A stretch of 64,000 bases of DNA, from positions 18,255,209 to 18,319,208 of the forward strand of contig NC_135565.1 of the NCBI RefSeq assembly GCF_964340395.1, given 5' to 3'. The notes beneath the pieces were generated by a model, which was not told the DNA's origin, searched no databases, and was given only the letters and a program-made list of their open reading frames with translations. Position numbers and translations under genes: made by a program. Each line of letters starts with the position of its first letter. Within the stretch, counting starts at the first letter, position 1. The stretch is from Glandiceps talaboti (taxonomy: Eukaryota > Hemichordata > Enteropneusta > Spengelidae). Shown piece after piece: positions 37,464 to 61,736 of this stretch.

Positions 37464-38332
37464 ATTAGACGTCAACGACCATCGACGAAATTGGAAGTGG
37501 AAAAAACATGCAACGTGCATGTGTGTATATCTGATGTATCTGTATGTAAGTGTGTTGTGTGTGCTTCCTGGTCTGTTTCCTTTGTTGGTTGGTTGCTTAT
37601 GTAAAATAGATGCACACACCTGTTACCATGACATCGGAAATAATACTTGCGTTGTGGCTTGAATGTTTATGCACACTACATGTTGTTAAAGAAGCGTTTA
37701 TGACACATACAGTGATGAACCAGCAGAGTACCTTTCGATTTTATAAATTATAAACGAAAATGCCAAGTATTTTGCAAACATGTTATGGTATGTGAGATAC
37801 ATGTTAGGATATGTGAGATACATGTTCGCAATAATGAAATTACATTAACGAAATTCAGATTCAACTAGCGATGTTTGTATACTCGATTTATGACATATAT
37901 GGTTATGTTGGGTCAGAGGTCACTCAAACCAAATACTTGCATTGAGCAATTTATAGTTTCAAATTAAACTTTTGTTCCGAACACACGCTCTTTTCTTTCT
38001 TGTGTTGTGTTTGGAACCAAAGTTTGAGTTGATACTATGGTTTAGTAACACAGGTGAATTTTCCTTTGAATTACAATTTTTAGTTAGAGTATATTTACTA
38101 ACATGCCTATGAATAGCATGGCACATGTTAACTTACATTCAGCCGAATGCCAAATACTAATATTATGAGGTTAACGCTCCCGATATGTTTTTAACAATCA
38201 AGATAATCACTTTAAACAAATGTTTAACTCACAAAAACATGCCATAAGAACCAAGAGAATTTTTCAATTTTGTGATGCAAGTGTAGTTGAAGGCGAGTAC
38301 TAATATTTATTTGCATGTTCCTTTTTTCAATA

Positions 38333-38337
38333 TACAT

Positions 38338-38374
<37 letters not shown>

Positions 38375-38433
38375 TACATACATACATACATACATACATA
38401 CATACATACATACATACATGCGTACGTACATAC
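38333..38433 (+). repeat. (CATA)n(CA)n(CATA)n microsatellite
   Basis: Tetranucleotide array with a short CA core and a GTAC-type right edge. Confidence 0.95.
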
Positions 38434-39204
38434 TAATTACATTTCTAAAATCAAACAAACAGTGCTGTCCATATGCGCATGCTCAAACCATAACTTGTTC
38501 TGATAATTATTAGTGTTACCGAGTCAACAAAAATAAAAAAATACACTAACACACTCGCACACTGAAGAACTCAAACAAAGTAATCGTGCAAAATAGACAC
38601 AGATACAAAAGTACGTGATGGTGAAATATACATGACACTTTATTCATTAATTCACGTTGGTATTTTACAAACAATCAAACCTATCGAGAGAATTTTGTTT
38701 TCATAAATCGGTCACGTGGAGAAATATATATTTGTGGCACCCCTTACAAGTATATTATCTGTATTTATTACAATTTAAGATACGTTATCCCAAATTTGTC
38801 TCTTTTGGAAAAAGCTTAATAATGAATGAAAATTAAGAGTATTTTGTAAGACACTATACAACTTGTGATAGTGTTTATTTTAGTGTATTCCTTGTGTATC
38901 TTAGCTAATATCCTACAGGGGATTCTTCCAAGTCAGCAACTGTTGTAAAAATCATTCCAAAAATGTAAGCATAACTTTGCATGATTTGTATGAATACTAC
39001 TTAGTCATTTGACAATCAAAACGAGAAATTCTACCCATATTTACTCCTGGTAACATTAAGAGGCAAAATTAATATAAACGCGAATTTTGCAATGATTAGA
39101 TTATATTTAAGTTTGATAATTTTGTACACGAAGACGGCAAATATACATATTTTTTATTGGTGAGAAATATGAGACTGAACAGGACTTGATCTAGGAATGC
39201 AACC

Positions 39205-39352
39205 TCATTGATATGCATAAATTATAACGTCATAATCTTCGTCTTTATAACAATACTTGTCATCTATGTTTACGTAAGTATCGTTTTGGCAAGCATCAGC
39301 AGAAGAGCTCGGCAAGACACCATTTAATAAAGAATTGTAGAGACATTTACTC
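39205..39352 (-). other. Candidate orphan terminal exon
   Basis: On the minus strand a good acceptor (TTTCATTTCCAG|GAG) opens a 148-base frame: one base completing a codon, 48 codons, then TGA. The translation looks protein-like (starts SKCLYNSLLNG, ends DVIIYAYQ) but I recognise no family. Its entry phase fits the donor of gene B exon 16, so it could be an alternative last exon of gene B. The normal last exon, homologous to gene A, is better supported. Confidence 0.3.
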
Positions 39353-40035
39353 CTGGAAATGAAATGCACCTCTTGGACGCAAATCCCTGATAGTCGAAGT
39401 TATTAAAAATCCATTTAAATTCTGCCATATGAAATCATGCTATTGGTCCTTTTAAAATAAGAAATTTGGGCTCCTAAGTCTTTTATTGAAAAGGAAATTG
39501 ACAATATTCTATTTTCCCATAGAGTTCACAAAGTATTTGGCGGCCACAATGGATTAGGTTTGATACCATTTTGACCGCTACTTGAAAAATTTGTGTATAA
39601 CGCCTGTTTTTTTTTAATATCTGAGAATGGGTTAGCGTTTTCCTTAGTTTATATCCAAGGCACAGTTCACGTTAAGTGTATGTTCCTAATCTATTTTCGA
39701 AACACTATATATAGAAACATTTTACTGCACATGGGTTGAACGTGTGTAACCATCTGTTGCAATGAACCACTACACATCATACATATAAATGAAACAGAGC
39801 GAAACTAAGACATCCTGCTCACAAGGAAGGTGTCCATTGTTATGTGGACATCTATGCCCTATATCAAACCTCATACACCACAGTTACAAATGAACTACTT
39901 TCCCATACCAACCTAATTCCCTACTATATAGACATTATACGAATTTTCAATTTAACATTTTGCTATTTTTGTAAAGTTTTTTTTGTCCATCATATTCTTC
40001 ATATAAAATAATAGATGTGAAGCTAACACTTGAAC

Positions 40036-40467
40036 TTATTACGGCTCTTTTTGAAGAAGCTTACCCAGGCTATTAAACGAACTATCAAGATCAGTGAGCC
40101 TGATAACAAGGTTTCATGTTGAAATAGACACCATAAAGATAACACATAGACATCACTTACACAATGTGGGCTCCTTATTTAGTTAATGATATAAACAGTA
40201 ACAACATGCACACTACTAAAATTCCAATAGACATGAGATATAATTTCTTGAAGTTCAAACAAAATCCATGGTCAGCAATCAACTGAACTGTTTCTTTCAT
40301 GCAATTACTGTTTATAGCATTGACTAAATAAAGAGTCAGCACTGTGTATATGATGTTCGTTGTGTTATCCTTTTGTCTATATCAACATGAAACCTTGTGA
40401 TCAGTCTCACTGATCGTGATAGTTCGATTAACTGCTTGGGCAAGCTTCTTCAAAAAGATCTGTAATA
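40036..40467. mobile_element. Fold-back element of a second family
   Basis: Arms of about 200 bases are inverted repeats with mismatches. Left arm landmarks are TTTTTGAAGAAGCTTAC and AAGGTTTCATGTTGA; the right arm carries their reverse complements. No coding capacity. Confidence 0.7.
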
Positions 40468-41056
40468 TTTCAGAATACAATGTTTCGGTAACCATTAAAT
40501 TAATAATATTTTTAAAGACAATAACTACACTGGGTCTTCTCTCTTCTTAAATTACTTCTTCAGTTTTACAGTTGCTTCATTCATTTTTTTACACTTGCTT
40601 TGCCGCTTTTTTGTGATTGCCGAAATGGTTATGAAAAATGCATTTCATCGATATTATCAACATTATTCAAACCTAAGGTCACATCATGTTGGATACAAAG
40701 CTCGAAAACAAGTAATAAATAGTCATAGCTCAAAGGTCAGTATTCACACTGTTCCGAACATTCGATGCACCAGATGTTGTGACGTCACGTTTTAATAAAT
40801 AATTTACAAAGCTGGAATGTAATATAGCATTACGACTAACAACTAAGGTGTCTCCTGTCTAGACCAGTCACCACTTGAAATCCGAATTAACCTGAAAAAA
40901 ATAATAAGTAATAGAAATATAACATATGCGTAAGAGATTAAAACTCAGAAAATGATAAGAAATTATAAAAATATTCCATGCATACCTGCATCCGTTCCTT
41001 AATCATTAAGCAGAGATTTGGTTTGTAAAACTGTGTTAGGAAATTGGAATCACATT

Positions 41057-54449
<13,393 letters not shown>

Positions 54450-54498
54450 ACACTCACACAAAGTCACTTCCACATCAGATAACGTCACACGTAGACAC

Positions 54499-54506
54499 TG
54501 ACGTCA
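54499..54506. promoter_or_regulatory. TGACGTCA (CRE-type) site at the gene B 5' end
   Basis: Perfect palindrome 50 bases upstream of the gene B start codon, with ACGTCAC half sites beside it (54482-54488). Promoter role inferred from position. Confidence 0.5.
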
Positions 54507-55478
54507 CCGATATAGAAGTTATTCATATTACCATGTGACAGATGTGGCATATGACCTTTGACCTGTGAGGAAATCTGTTATGAACTTTGAGTAATTTTGA
54601 TATGAAATAACGATCTTTTTTGTTCGGAATAACTATTAAAAGATTCATGACCATTATAACTGCGAATACAATATTTATGTCGTACAGTTGTTTTCTTATT
54701 TGCGAGAAAATTGGCAAAACAAGACGACCTAATGTCATATCATATATTTTTTCCATTATTTTGATTTTTACCTCAAAATGATAAAACTTAGTGGATTATT
54801 TTCATTTTGAAATCTTAAAATTATTGACTTTAAAAATATATGAAAATAACATGCTTGTAATATTTGGTGAGAAGAATTTTCATTTTTTTCCCCCGACAGA
54901 TCCAAGATGGCGCATGTACGATAGAAATGAGAGTTTGTTGATCGATAGCATAGGATACCAAGTGGGCCCAGCTGTGCACAGTTTTAATCCCTTGAGCAAC
55001 GAAAACTATCTATAATTCTATTTCCAATGCGTACTTTTATTAGAATACCTAAATACTTCACCAGATACTAAATCATCATCATGGAACACGTTTCTCATGA
55101 GAACGGTTTTTCTGTGTTTGCTCTTTTTAATTTTTGGTTTCCAATTTCAAACATAAGTTCGTGACAGGTTTTCATAGGTGAATTTCAAATCAATATTTTT
55201 GACTTCTTAGTATTCGTTGACATCAAGTTCAAATAGTCAAAATTTGCGTAGAAACGCCCCGTATGTGAATACAAATGCCACGTCCCAATATTATTATCGT
55301 GTGAAATTTAACGTAAAATCTACAAGCTGTTACCCAAACTGAGCTTTTCCTTCTTGAATGTTTTAAAAATATTTTTCGGCAAACACTGATTTTTCATGAT
55401 ATGTAAATGATATAAGGAGTGAGAAATTCTCTAGCCGCCAATTTTGTCCAAGATTTTGTCGTCAGAATCAATTTTTTT

Positions 55479-55661
55479 TCAAAAGTTTGAAAAATACGTG
55501 CCGGCGCCAATCGTCTCCACGTGTAATAGTGCACCACCGCCGCACCGGGATGTTGCTGAACCTTTCCCATCTGTGACATCCAATGTACATTTTGTCTTTT
55601 GTTTCTCTGGAATGTCACACAATAATTTTCCGAGCTGTAAGACCTGATCTTTTGTTGCCAT
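55479..55661 (-). other. Candidate small ORF or first exon (60 codons)
   Basis: Starts MATKDQVLQLGKLLCDIPEK with an ATG in a slightly GC-richer patch and runs to a stop. Composition is protein-like, but I recognise no family and see no strong donor. It could be a first coding exon, a small peptide gene or chance. Confidence 0.25.
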
Positions 55662-56148
55662 GGTAATGTCTTTTGTTCATGCTTAATCCCGTTGTAAATG
55701 TTTCAATTATGTTGCCATCCGCATGTCAGGCAAACGTGATATAGCTTTACTGTCAATCAGTAGTCGGGTCAAAGGTCAAAATGATACTTGTACTCGAGAC
55801 CCAGCAATACAGAAGTAAACTTGTACTGTTTGAAATAGCCCGGCGATGAGTGCAATTATTTTTATTGAAATACCGACATGTTTGTTCTTGGATTACTTAC
55901 TTTCAAACCGTTAATCTTCGTCAGATGTTATTGTACAGTTCAATATTTAGCAAAATATAAGCTTATTCAACAGGTTTCTCGTAATGAAATATTTGACGAG
56001 AAAGTTGGCATACTTCTCATTTCTGTAAACGATTTTATGGAAAATAGAAGATAAATAATCATTATTGTAGTTTTTGACTATAATGTGAAAAAGAAGAAAG
56101 AAACTCATTTGAGACTCTACATGGTATCGGACGCGCGTCGCCATGCCC

Positions 56149-56417
56149 CTGCTCCCCCATAACCACCCCCACCCGCACCCCCACCCACCCCAACCGCAAC
56201 CCCACACCAAACTCCTTGTTCAAAACCATCTTAATTTGCCTTGTCGCTCTATAATAATTACTTTATTAGAACAAGGTACAATAAATTTGTCAACGTACAC
56301 ATTTCCTCCCTATCGGCCCTCACTGGCATTATGCGATTAGTGAATGTCGCCCTCTAACGTTGACTTTAGATAGCTTACCCCCCTCCCCCCCCCCCCAAAA
56401 AAAAAAAAAAAAAAAAA
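56149..56417 (+). repeat. C-rich and poly(C)/poly(A) low-complexity patches
   Basis: CCCCCACCC-type stretch at 56149-56215 and a C run followed by an A run at 56376-56417, with ordinary sequence between. Confidence 0.75.
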
Positions 56418-56716
56418 CACCCACTACAATGTTTTAAAGCATTTTTTACTACCAATTTTTGATATTTTATTTCTAGAAACAGGATTTTTAAACAAGAGCA
56501 AAACAGGAGCTAAAGCAAAATATTTAAAAATTTATATGAAAGTGTGATATTAATAAAAGTGAATGACGGTCTCATCGATTTTTTACAAGGTCTGTTCAAA
56601 ATAGTTGCATGAATGTTTCATTGATAGAAAATATAAACCAAACAAACGCGTCTTTCACCTATGTTACTCGCACATGGACTAATATATTTGAAGTTGAAGG
56701 GCAATTTTCGCTTTTT

Positions 56717-56731
56717 AGCCACTAGAGGGCG
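56717..56731 (+). promoter_or_regulatory. CTCF-like motif
   Basis: CCACTAGAGGGCGC fits the vertebrate CTCF core consensus (CCASYAGRKGGCRS) at every position. CTCF occurs across bilaterians, but binding here is inferred. Weaker relatives with GAGGGCG recur at about 58.3, 59.8, 60.6 and 62.2 kb. Confidence 0.35.
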
Positions 56732-56774
56732 CTCAATAAAGGCATGATTATTGACTTGAAAGGGTGACATAAAT

Positions 56775-57055
56775 GCACACAAAATATGCGCTCACACACA
56801 TACACAGGCACATACTTTATGATGCATGTCAGAATAGCGTGACAAATGTTAGTTTATACATACATAAATACATATCTACTTACCTGCCAGCATACACACG
56901 CAAACATATACATATATATATACATACTTACACATACACAGATATACACACACATACAAATAATACATACATACACACATAGACATATACATACATACAT
57001 ACATACACACACACATGCACACACAGACAGACAGACAGACACACACACAGACACA
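56775..57055 (+). repeat. CA/CATA-rich simple repeat
   Basis: Degenerate CATACA, CACACA and CAGACA units. Confidence 0.88.
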
Positions 57056-57241
57056 GTCTTTTCAAATAAAACCTACACACAACAATTGAATTCTGAGCAT
57101 GAAGACAAATTATTTATTGCATGATTACGTAATGTACAAGAAAAAATGATGGCGGAATATGATAATGAGCCAGGAATAATATCTAGACAGCAATTCATAG
57201 CATGGCAAGATACCACATAATACTAACACTACGAGAACTAT

Positions 57242-57242
<1 letters not shown>

Positions 57243-57280
<38 letters not shown>

Positions 57281-57282
57281 CA
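57243..57282 (+). repeat. (CA)n microsatellite
   Basis: About 15-20 CA units. Confidence 0.9.
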
Positions 57283-60113
57283 TGTATATATATAGAAACT
57301 AGCAGTACATACCCAAATACCATGGGTATGAATTTCAACTATGGAGGAGTTACAAGAACATCTAATACGTTCTAATCGGTGGAATGGCTCAAATTTTATA
57401 GCATGCGGAAAATACTCTGAAAAGTAAGCTCCTACTTTTTTAGGCTGTTTTTTTTTTCTTCAGAGATACTAGTATTTTTTGTCTTAATTTCAATCTCTCT
57501 AAGCAATGTTTTCCCATCTTGGCATTTTTTTATCATGAAAAAAGTTGAAATCGTCAAAACAGCTGTATGGACTCCTTAAGTCGATGGAAATTATAAATAC
57601 TATAAAAAAATCACATTACTGGTATCAAATCTAATTAGAAGAAAAACAATGAAAAATAAATGACAACATAACGATTCACTACGTCACTCCTAAAAAATAC
57701 TGAAAAATATGAAAGGTTCAATATTATACATTTAAAGTGAAAGTCTATACAATACACTACATTTAAAGTGGATATTGAAACGCATTTTTTAAAAACCCAG
57801 ACATACAGAAACTGGTATAACAATACATAAAATTCACTAGTCTAGCATCAAAGGTCAGAGGTCAAAGTTCACACCATTATAAACAAATTGGATCTTTGTC
57901 TGCTAAGATCTCTAAGTAGACATTGCAATAATGAACAACTACGAATTACAACACCTGTAAGTATACTGAACTTAGAAAATCAACACTGACTTCGTCATTC
58001 CCCGTTTACTTTGTCGACCTTTCACCCCGGTTTGCCGATAAACTGATCACCCAATCTAGACTACACACAACCATCATAACATATAAACAAGGCTGACAAT
58101 TTTCAAGACAAAATTACTGACATCATTTTTTTTCCTTATTTTTTTTCTTCTCCAAAAGCTACTGAAAAATCTCCAATATTTAGTAATCTGGTATAGGGTA
58201 GATGGAATACCAGAGGAGATTTGATAATTTCCCTGAATACTGCCCTCTATCATCCAAAAATCAAATAAATAGTGCCTTCTATCACCAAAATCACATGAAC
58301 AGCGCCCTCTAATACTGTCACATTAAAAGTAACATCACATAACTTGTGCTAATCATTGCATAAAACCATCGCTTGCCATGATTAGCCAGCCAAATAGCTT
58401 TGGTTTGGTGCAATCAAATCAACTTTAAAGCAGTGTCTTCTGGGAAATACATAAAAGTTATGTGACATACATTTTGAAAGTCAGAACATCACTACATCTT
58501 GCTGCCATGGTTACGATGTCAAACAAAAATGAACTACCACCTAAGCATACAATATACTGTACATTTTTCAGTGACACTAGTACAACACAAATTAAGTACA
58601 AACATTATAAAGTTAAAATTGGTTAGAATGTCGGATATTAAAAGACACACAACTGTGAGCGACCTCTTTTTAAAATCACAGAAACAATTCTGAAATCAAC
58701 TGGCTGTGTGCAATTACTGAAGGTTATCTTCCTTCTACAAGGTATAGTATATATCAATCATACTAAAATGAACCTTATGGGTGCTGTTGTTACACAAATT
58801 GTTGCTATCTGGCTCCTATCTAGCACTATTGAGAAGACTCATGGATTGTGAATTGTAAAAAAAAAAAAGTCACTTTGTGTTAAGAATGGCTACTGAGTAG
58901 AAAGTAGAACGAAATGTGAAAGATAAGTGTAGGAATACCTGGCATATTAGTTTGACCTGTTTCTTTAAAGAAGAAGTCGACTGGAATATGAACAGCAAAA
59001 TTAGCACTGCAAAGATACTACTATTATTACTGTGTTCCTTAATTTTCAGAAAATATAGGTAAAAAAAAATCAGAAGTCAAGATTGAAAAACTCATACATC
59101 TCATCAACATTTTTGAGTATGTTTACATCGTAGCAGTTTTTTGGTTCACAAATGAGTACGTCAGGTCCAACACTACCAAAATGTAGCCATTACCGTGGAA
59201 ACCTCATAAACGTTTATTTCAAATCACAAATTGAAGTGACTTACAGATGGCTTCTGTCCCAAGTGATGTCATGCAAATATGCAAAACTCAACGTGGTAGT
59301 AGGAACGGATGGATACAAGCTTAAATAATGATCACAACGGGACACATTGTACTTTCCAACAACAAAAAGTATGGCTGCTAAACTTGGAACATTTTGAACA
59401 TTTGACCAACAAAATAAAACATTGTGTGATTCTGGTAGATAAAAGTAATGGCAGGCACAGACATATTATATCTAAGTCAAGTCGTAACTCCGTAAACAGA
59501 TAATATCTTGGATTTTGGTTATAAATCATAGTAGGGAATGGAGATAGAGATATACGCTCAGATGAAAGTAATTCCACATGAAGAGTATGTCCTACAATCT
59601 GCTATTTCAGAGTACGTCCTGTATTAATTTCTTTCATTTTGTTAACCTGATGTTGAAATTTGGATGCCAAATATAATAATATCAAGATTGCAAATGTGAA
59701 TCCAAACATCTATTGCGACACAAAAATGTTTGGTGAGACATGGGTACATATACACAAGTACAAACAACATTTTGTAATGAAGCCTTTTGTTATTCTTTCC
59801 TTGATTCATAGTGTGAAAACAAAAGCACTGGGCCCTTGCCCAAGAGAGGGCGCTATGTAGTTCGGTATGATACATATTGAAATACCAACTACTACTAGAT
59901 AATCAAGACTATTCAATTTCATTCAATACACACAACACAGCCGCACTCCTTGCAGTATTTGGTCAAACAGCTGCAAACATTTCGCAGTGTGAGAAACAGC
60001 TTATATGATAGGATAACTGAGAAGAAGTTGCAGTCCACTGGCCAATTGAAAGCAAGCTTCTAACAGATCCAAAGAGCTTTTAACAGTTGACAGGAAAATG
60101 AATATTTGGGGCC

Positions 60114-60319
60114 TCAAAAGAAATCTACACTTCCTTTTGATTCAGAAGTGTCTATTTGTACAGAGGGGGTTTTCCAGTAGAGAGGGTCATATGGACAAGT
60201 AACTATAGGTTGATGAGGGTCTCTTCTCCCCTCTTGGGTAATAGTAAGAGTCCCTAGTGATAGCAGAAACACACTAAACAAGATAGCAGGTATGAGATAG
60301 AACACAGATTTCAGCAAAG
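60114..60319 (-). other. Candidate terminal exon of a membrane protein
   Basis: On the minus strand an acceptor (TTGTACAACAG|CTTTG) opens a frame with a hydrophobic segment (FYLIPAILFSVFLLSLGTL), then a polar tail with VTCPYDPLYWKTPS, ending SVDFF and TGA. It looks like a true C-terminal exon, but its gene is not identifiable and its upstream exons are not visible. Entry phase 1 matches the donor of the zinc-finger exon at 63093, which may be chance. Confidence 0.35.
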
Positions 60320-61094
60320 CTGTTGTACAAATAAAAATACACAAATATTTTCATGTGTAATAAATGAACGAACTACACCAATGTTACATAGTTGATTAAC
60401 AAAATATGAATATTAAAAATAAATCTGTAACATATCACATGAACTAATTGCCATGTTGCAAATTCTTTCATGAGTCATTTTCAGTTTTCACATGACATGT
60501 TCTAGGTATGTAAAATATTTAATAGATGCATCATTCAGCACTAACAGGACTCAACAATTTGCTCTACCAATATGTTGTTATTATGTGGTTACACAGTGTG
60601 GAATCCATGGCTCTTAAAAATATTGATGCGTGCATGTTAGCGCCCTCTATTGACAGTATTGAGTAAGTAATTAAAACGCTAGCCAAGTACACAGAAGTAT
60701 AAATATGCTCCTCTGTCAACAATGTCTCATAAGGTTAATATTTTGTCAAAGTTCTCCTCTATCAATAAAGGTCCCATAAGGTCAGTATTTCGTTAAAATG
60801 CACACTTCTGTCAGCGCTATTTACAAGAATTCATGAGTATTTAAGAATTACGAATTTGGCAAACAAAACATACACAACGAGGTGTCGAAGACCTGGTCTG
60901 CTTAGAGATCAAACTCTCTCAATTTTTCTGTTTTGTAAAAAAATTCTACATCCTACTATCAATAATAACATTACAAAGCTGACATTCTAGATTTCCCTTC
61001 AAAATAGTCTAAAATGTCAAACACAAATAAGCTTTGTACACTGTTCCGTTCATCTCCTACAAGTCGACATCCAACAAGTCAATAAATGCCCATG

Positions 61095-61735
61095 AAGGCG
61101 ATAACATCAATATTGACCTGGTAATCTGAATATTGCCTTCAATATGTCTTTGAAGTCATTTGAAAGAACTGGTCAATAAACATATGTATTGACAATATCA
61201 CAAATATATAACCTCACTAGGTTTTACATGTCTACCTTAAATTACTAGAATGTAATATCAGATCAAGAAATAATATCCACTAGGCAATAACTCTTATATA
61301 CACCTCAATAACGGCACTTCCACATGTAACATTCACATGTGATATTCACAATAATCTGAATATACACCTGCATGAAGTGTATTTCAAAAGGTGATATCCT
61401 TTGGGCAATAACTACGATATACACCTGTATGAATTACAGTTCAATGTGTGACATCAACAGGGCAATAACCTCAATATTCACCTTATAAAATGTGCTTATA
61501 AAGGTGACACCCACAGGGCGATAACTTTGATACACACCTGCATGAACTGCAGGTGACATTCTATATCCACTGGGCAAGAAGCCTAATATACATACACCTG
61601 TATGAAGATGTGAATCAGCAAACACAATATCAACTAGGCAATACCTCTGATATACACATGCTGAAATAGAGGTTGACATTTCTAATATCCAACAAGGCAA
61701 TAACATAAATATACACCTGATATAGTTATTGCTTG
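61095..61735 (-). repeat. Degenerate tandem repeat, unit about 60-80 bases
   Basis: The phrase GGGCAATAAC, then TATACACCTG, then ATGAA recurs with variation at about 61280, 61400, 61460, 61515, 61570, 61640 and 61695. It lies directly downstream of the zinc-finger stop codon, probably in its 3' UTR. Confidence 0.65.
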
Positions 61736-61736
61736 C

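Larger units (their letters stand above)
34373..41056. other. Intergenic region between UST-like 4 and gene B
   Basis: No certain gene. Contains a CATCA-type satellite, the second minisatellite element copy, a tetranucleotide array, an orphan exon candidate on the minus strand (39205-39352) and a fold-back element (40036-40467). The 3' UTR of gene B must begin at its right end. The only nearby poly(A)-like hexamer for UST-like 4 that I noted is AATAAA at 34935. Confidence 0.6.
54450..61736. other. Region between gene B and the zinc-finger gene
   Basis: No certain gene. Seen: the gene B promoter, weak exon candidates near 54.9, 55.5 and 60.1 kb, simple repeats at 56.1-57.3 kb, a CTCF-like motif at 56717, and a degenerate tandem repeat next to the zinc-finger gene. 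57.1-60.1 kb has no exon-like structure and could be a long 3' UTR of a minus-strand transcript. Confidence 0.55.

Noticed and set aside
40595-40795. 66-codon plus-strand ORF
   Set aside because: No start context, splice sites or known motif; lies in the likely 3' flank of gene B.
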